DNA from: Tissierella pigra
Lineage (GTDB): Bacteria > Bacillota > Clostridia > Tissierellales > Tissierellaceae
DNA length: 48,621 nucleotides
NCBI RefSeq assembly: GCF_009695605.1
Contig: NZ_VUNQ01000027.1
Span: 1-48,621 of the forward strand
Direction of reading: 5' to 3'
The translations under genes were made by a program, and so were the position numbers. The notes beneath the pieces were generated by a model. It ran no database searches and had not been told where the DNA came from. It worked only from the letters and a program-made list of their open reading frames with translations. Shown here piece after piece: positions 45,243 through 48,621 of the stretch (position 1 is the first letter of the stretch; each line of letters starts with the position of its first letter).

Positions 45243-46791
45243 TAAAAGAATATATAGATATTCGTATTTACTGGGGATATTTATTATTTTAATTTATTTA
45301 GGATATAAAGTGGATTTTAGCTTTATTAGATTGTATAAAGGTTTGCCTAGTATGATGGACCTTATTGAAAGGGTTTTGAAGCCAAACTTGCTATATAGTA
45401 AAGAAGTAATTGAAAAATTAATTGAGACAATTCAAATGGCAATAATTGCATCTTTAATGGGGTTAGTATTGTCGTTGCCTTTTTCTTTATTTACAGCAAA
45501 TAATATTACACCTAATAAGTTATTGGGAAGTATACTAAATGGATTGTTCTCTTTTCTTAGGACTATTCCAAGTTTAATATGGGCAGCTTTGCTAGTAAGT
45601 ATATTTAGTATAGGAAAATTTTCAGGAATTATAGCTCTTGGAATTATTGGTTTTTTAATGTCTTTAAAATTATTTAGAGAGTACATTGAATCCATTAAAG
45701 AAAATCAACTAAACTCTATTAGGGCCATAGGAGCAAGTTCCATACAGGTATTGAGATATTGTGTTCTTCCATATGTATTTGAGCTATCTGTTTCTGTATT
45801 CTTTATTGTATTAGAAACTAATATTAGGGCAGCAGCTATATTAGGGTTAGTTGGTGCTGGTGGAATAGGTCAGATTATGTGGAAGGATCTAAATCATTTG
45901 AGATATGATAATGTGGCTACTATAATATTGATTTTATTTTTGACTATTTTAGCAATTGATTTACTGAGTTTATTTATTAGAAAACATTTAAATAAAAAAA
46001 ATATTAAGTTTACAGATATAAAAGAGCATAAAAGATTTCAAATATGTAAAATAATCTATATGCCTATGATATTTGTAGTGCTATTATATATTATATTTAA
46101 ATCCTTAGATATAGATTATACTAGATTAGTTCTTGGAATAGGGCAAGGTATGGATATTATAAGGAGAATGGTAAAAGTGGATATATCTTATTTTCCTAAG
46201 ATGATAGAGGGAATAAGGGAAAGTTTTTTTATAGCCATATTTGCCACCATAGTAGGAGGGGCGTTTTCTTTAATATTTTCATATTTAACAGCATATAATA
46301 CTTCTCCTAAAAGGACAATATCCTTAATTTTTAAAGGTTATATAAATATTTTGAGAACATTTCCACCACTAATAACAGCCATAATATTTTTTCGTGGAGT
46401 AGGTCCAGGACCTTTAGCTGGAGCCATAGCTCTCAGTATTTACACAACAGGTGTACTTACAAAAATGTATAGTGAGGTATTGGAAAATACTCAAAGGAAT
46501 ATTCAAGACAGTATAATCGTAACAGGAGCAACTAGATTTCAAAGCTATATACATGGACTGCTACCTCACACATTTCCAAGTTTTATAGGATTATTATTAT
46601 ATAGGTTAGAATCTAATATTAGAAATTCTACTATTTTAGGTGTAATTGGTGCAGGAGGTGTGGGAACTGCCCTAACCATTAATATAACATGGAGAAATTG
46701 GGAAAAGGTAGGACTACTCCTTATTGGAGTTTCCATTATGATAATCATAATAGATAAATTAAGTCAATATTTAAGAAAAGTGTTTTTATAA
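45214..46791 (+). CDS. phnE: Fused double phosphonate ABC permease (PhnE-PhnE)
   Basis: 525 residues with two complete permease domains in one chain: TIQMAIIASLMGLVLSLPFSLF through the EAA-like GLVGAGGIGQI (first), and RESFFIAIFATIVGGAFSLI through GVIGAGGVGTAL (second). Each is normally a separate 260-residue PhnE, so this is a fused tandem heterodimer. The ATG at 45214 is preferred over the earlier TTG/ATG because AGGTGAG (45200-45206) lies about 7 bases before it. The C-terminus is complete and followed by a terminator. Confidence 0.85.
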   Translation: MNSLKKYMNNKRIYRYSYLLGIFIILIYLGYKVDFSFIRLYKGLPSMMDLIERVLKPNLLYSKEVIEKLIETIQMAIIASLMGLVLSLPFSLFTANNITPNKLLGSILNGLFSFLRTIPSLIWAALLVSIFSIGKFSGIIALGIIGFLMSLKLFREYIESIKENQLNSIRAIGASSIQVLRYCVLPYVFELSVSVFFIVLETNIRAAAILGLVGAGGIGQIMWKDLNHLRYDNVATIILILFLTILAIDLLSLFIRKHLNKKNIKFTDIKEHKRFQICKIIYMPMIFVVLLYIIFKSLDIDYTRLVLGIGQGMDIIRRMVKVDISYFPKMIEGIRESFFIAIFATIVGGAFSLIFSYLTAYNTSPKRTISLIFKGYINILRTFPPLITAIIFFRGVGPGPLAGAIALSIYTTGVLTKMYSEVLENTQRNIQDSIIVTGATRFQSYIHGLLPHTFPSFIGLLLYRLESNIRNSTILGVIGAGGVGTALTINITWRNWEKVGLLLIGVSIMIIIIDKLSQYLRKVFL

Positions 46792-46831
46792 AAAAATTCT
46801 ATTAAAAGGCTAGCCTTTTAATAGAATTTTT
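46792..46831. terminator. Perfect palindromic terminator, phnE / ABC-F
   Basis: A 19-bp stem around TA (core TTAAAAGGC/GCCTTTTAA) with A and T tracts on both sides. The stop codon of the convergent ABC-F gene lies inside its right arm. Confidence 0.9.
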
Positions 46832-48401
46832 CTATATATTCTTCATAAGTCATCATTCTATCGTTGAATCCATCAGGTTTTATCTCAATTATTCTATTGG
46901 CAATAGTTTGGATAAACTCATGGTCATGAGATGTAAATAATACATTGCTCTTAAAGTCCTTTAAACCATTATTTACGGCAGTAATAGACTCGAGGTCTAA
47001 ATGGTTTGTAGGCTGGTCAAGAACTAATACATTTGAATTATTTAACATCATTTTAGATAACATACATCTTACTTTTTCTCCTCCAGATAATACTTTGGCT
47101 TGTTTTAGAGCCTCTTCTCCAGAGAATAACATTCTTCCTAGGAAACCTCTTAAATATATTTCAGATTGTTCTTCGGAAAATTGTCTTAGCCAATCCACAA
47201 GATTTAAGTCTACATCATTGAAGAATTCTGAGTTATCATTGGGGAAATATGATTTAGTAATAGTAACTCCCCATTTATAGCTTCCGCTATCAGGTTCTAT
47301 TTCTCCCATTATAATTTTAAATAATGTAGTTATACTTATTTCATCTCCAATAAAGGCAATCTTATCTCCTTTATTTACTCTAAAACTAATATTATCTAAT
47401 ACTTTTACTCCATCTATAGTTTTTGATAAATCTTCTACAGTTAATATTTCGTTACCGACTTCTCTTTCCATAGTAAATCCAACGAATGGGTATCTTCTAG
47501 TGGAAGGTACTATATCATCTAAAGTAATTTTTTCTAATAACTTTTTACGTGAAGTTGCTTGTTTAGATTTAGAAGCATTGGCACTAAATCTAGCAATAAA
47601 GGATTGTAATTCCTTAATCTTATCTTCTTTTTTCTTGTTTTGGTCCTTCATCATTTGAAGTGCTAACTGACTTGATTCATACCAGAAGTCGTAGTTTCCA
47701 ACAACCATCTTTATTTTACCAAAGTCAATATCTACCATATGAGTACATACTTCATTTAAGAAATGTCTATCATGAGATACTACTATAACAGTACCTTCAA
47801 AATCTCCTAAGAAGGTTTGCAGCCATCTTACAGACTTTACATCAAGGTGGTTAGTAGGCTCATCAAGGATTAGTATTCCTGGCTTACCAAATAAAGCTTG
47901 GGCAAGTAATACCTTAACTTTTTCATTACCAGTTAAATCGGCTACTTTCTTTTCATGTAGAGAAGTGTCGATTCCTAAACCTTGTAATAAAGATGATGCC
48001 TCAGATTCTGCACTCCATCCATCCATTTCGGCAAATTCAGCTTCAAGTTCAGAAGCCTTTATACCATCTTCATCAGAGAAGTCTTCTTTGGCATATATTG
48101 CATCTTTTTCAACCATTATTTCATATAATCTTTTGTTACCCATGATTACTGTTTGAATTACACTGCAGTCATCATATTGGAAGTGATCCTGTTTAAGTAC
48201 AGACATTCTAGCATTTTTCTCAATGGAAACATCACCAGTATTAGGTTCAATTTCACCAGATAATATTTTAAGAAATGTACTTTTTCCAGCACCATTGGCT
48301 CCAATTACACCATAACAGTTTCCAGGTGTAAATACTAAATTAACATCATCAAATAATTTTTGTGACCCATATCTTAAACTTACATTATTTACATTGATCA
48401 A
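46818..48401 (-). CDS. ABC-F ATPase (YkpA/YbiT-like)
   Basis: 527 residues, two ABC domains without membrane segments. Domain 1 has GANGAGKST and a signature region reading LTGNEKVKV rather than LSGGE. Domain 2 has LSGGEKVRC and VLVLDQPTNHLD. The inter-domain linker (about 245-310) with a charged coiled coil suits translation-factor ABC-F proteins. The layout matches the YkpA/YbiT branch, linked to ribosome relief rather than antibiotic export. No resistance phenotype can be deduced. Confidence 0.9.
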   Translation of the reverse strand: MINVNNVSLRYGSQKLFDDVNLVFTPGNCYGVIGANGAGKSTFLKILSGEIEPNTGDVSIEKNARMSVLKQDHFQYDDCSVIQTVIMGNKRLYEIMVEKDAIYAKEDFSDEDGIKASELEAEFAEMDGWSAESEASSLLQGLGIDTSLHEKKVADLTGNEKVKVLLAQALFGKPGILILDEPTNHLDVKSVRWLQTFLGDFEGTVIVVSHDRHFLNEVCTHMVDIDFGKIKMVVGNYDFWYESSQLALQMMKDQNKKKEDKIKELQSFIARFSANASKSKQATSRKKLLEKITLDDIVPSTRRYPFVGFTMEREVGNEILTVEDLSKTIDGVKVLDNISFRVNKGDKIAFIGDEISITTLFKIIMGEIEPDSGSYKWGVTITKSYFPNDNSEFFNDVDLNLVDWLRQFSEEQSEIYLRGFLGRMLFSGEEALKQAKVLSGGEKVRCMLSKMMLNNSNVLVLDQPTNHLDLESITAVNNGLKDFKSNVLFTSHDHEFIQTIANRIIEIKPDGFNDRMMTYEEYIEKFY

Positions 48402-48495
48402 TTTTTTTCCATCCCTTACTTAAAAATTTACATTATAATATTATAACATAGACAAGATATAAAGTCATATATAAATAAAGTTTTATTTAGGAATA

Positions 48496-48573
48496 TTCTA
48501 GAGAAGTCAAACATATGTGACACAGACCTCTGAAAAATTTTCTCTGAATAATGCTGTGGTTTTCTTAAATTGC
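48496..48573 (+). repeat. Dispersed repeat, copy 2
   Basis: Identical to 150-196 over 48496-48542, then diverged similarity to about 48573. The base sequence upstream is A/T-rich and shares AAATAAAGTTTTATTTAG with 13705-13722. After it come TCAAGGA/TCCTTGA arms (about 48588-48616) and AAGGAGG. No open reading frame start is evident before the window ends. Confidence 0.65.
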
Positions 48574-48621
48574 TAGTAATTATTTTGTCAAGGAGGAAAG
48601 CGATAGCGATCCTTGATTAAA

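Noticed and set aside
48588-48621. Start of a new gene after AAGGAGG at the right edge
   Set aside because: No ATG or GTG follows at proper spacing, and the TCAAGGA/TCCTTGA arms could equally be an element end; the window stops too soon.
1-48621. Prophage, plasmid or integrative element
   Set aside because: No integrase, capsid, relaxase, replication initiator or tRNA attachment site was found; the gene content is mostly ordinary chromosomal.

Overview
The window is AT-rich, densely packed and has short intergenic gaps. Shine-Dalgarno sites are strong (AAGGAGG type), several starts are TTG or GTG, and intrinsic terminators abound. An alpha/beta-type small acid-soluble spore protein and a Tlp spore protein point to an endospore-forming low-GC Firmicute. 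The glycyl radical enzyme pair, the FeoAAB iron(II) importer and the rubredoxin-reductase-like flavoprotein suit an anaerobe of the Clostridia/Tissierellia type; a genus cannot be fixed from sequence alone. No rRNA, tRNA, CRISPR array or intact insertion sequence was seen.

Layout. 1-5.7 kb: a structured terminator and a repeat copy, a HelD-type helicase, a DUF454 membrane protein, an AraC/GyrI-like regulator, a second AraC regulator broken by one in-frame stop, and a transglutaminase-like protein. 5.9-10.3 kb: glycyl radical enzyme YjjI and its activase YjjW, a DUF975 membrane protein and a 5TMR-LYT/GGDEF diguanylate cyclase. 10.4-13.6 kb: two spore protein genes, a MATE exporter behind a palindrome-overlapped promoter, a stress-type protein and a UPF0180 protein. 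13.77-14.21 kb: an unrecognised decayed gene. 14.4-17.4 kb: a Fur-box-controlled feoA-feoA-feoB operon ending in a FeoB-associated Cys-rich small protein.

17.5-25.4 kb: a complete Wadjet-type plasmid-defence operon in the order jetD-jetA-jetB-jetC, with all junctions overlapping. It is preceded by a near-consensus promoter that runs straight into a terminator-like hairpin. This is the most notable system here. JetC also has Asp-Asn where most SMC/ABC ATPases have Asp-Glu at the end of Walker B.

25.4-37.3 kb: ychF, a rubredoxin-reductase-like oxidoreductase, a sortase, a secreted GH18 glycosidase, and a co-directional run (DMT exporter, TtcA-like PP-loop enzyme, DEAD-box helicase, exonuclease III, YczE-like protein). 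Then come an MBL-fold hydrolase and a CssRS-like two-component system, divergent from an htrA protease gene at 37.5 kb; this is a plausible secretion-stress module. 38.9-43.5 kb: two membrane proteins (one DUF5058), an M20 amidohydrolase and a PucR-type regulator, which look like a peptide or N-acyl compound uptake/hydrolysis module. 43.6-46.8 kb: a phosphonate/phosphite-type ABC importer (phnD-phnC-fused phnE). 46.8-48.4 kb: an ABC-F ATPase. The last 130 bases hold a second copy of the repeat found at the window start, identical over 47 bases.
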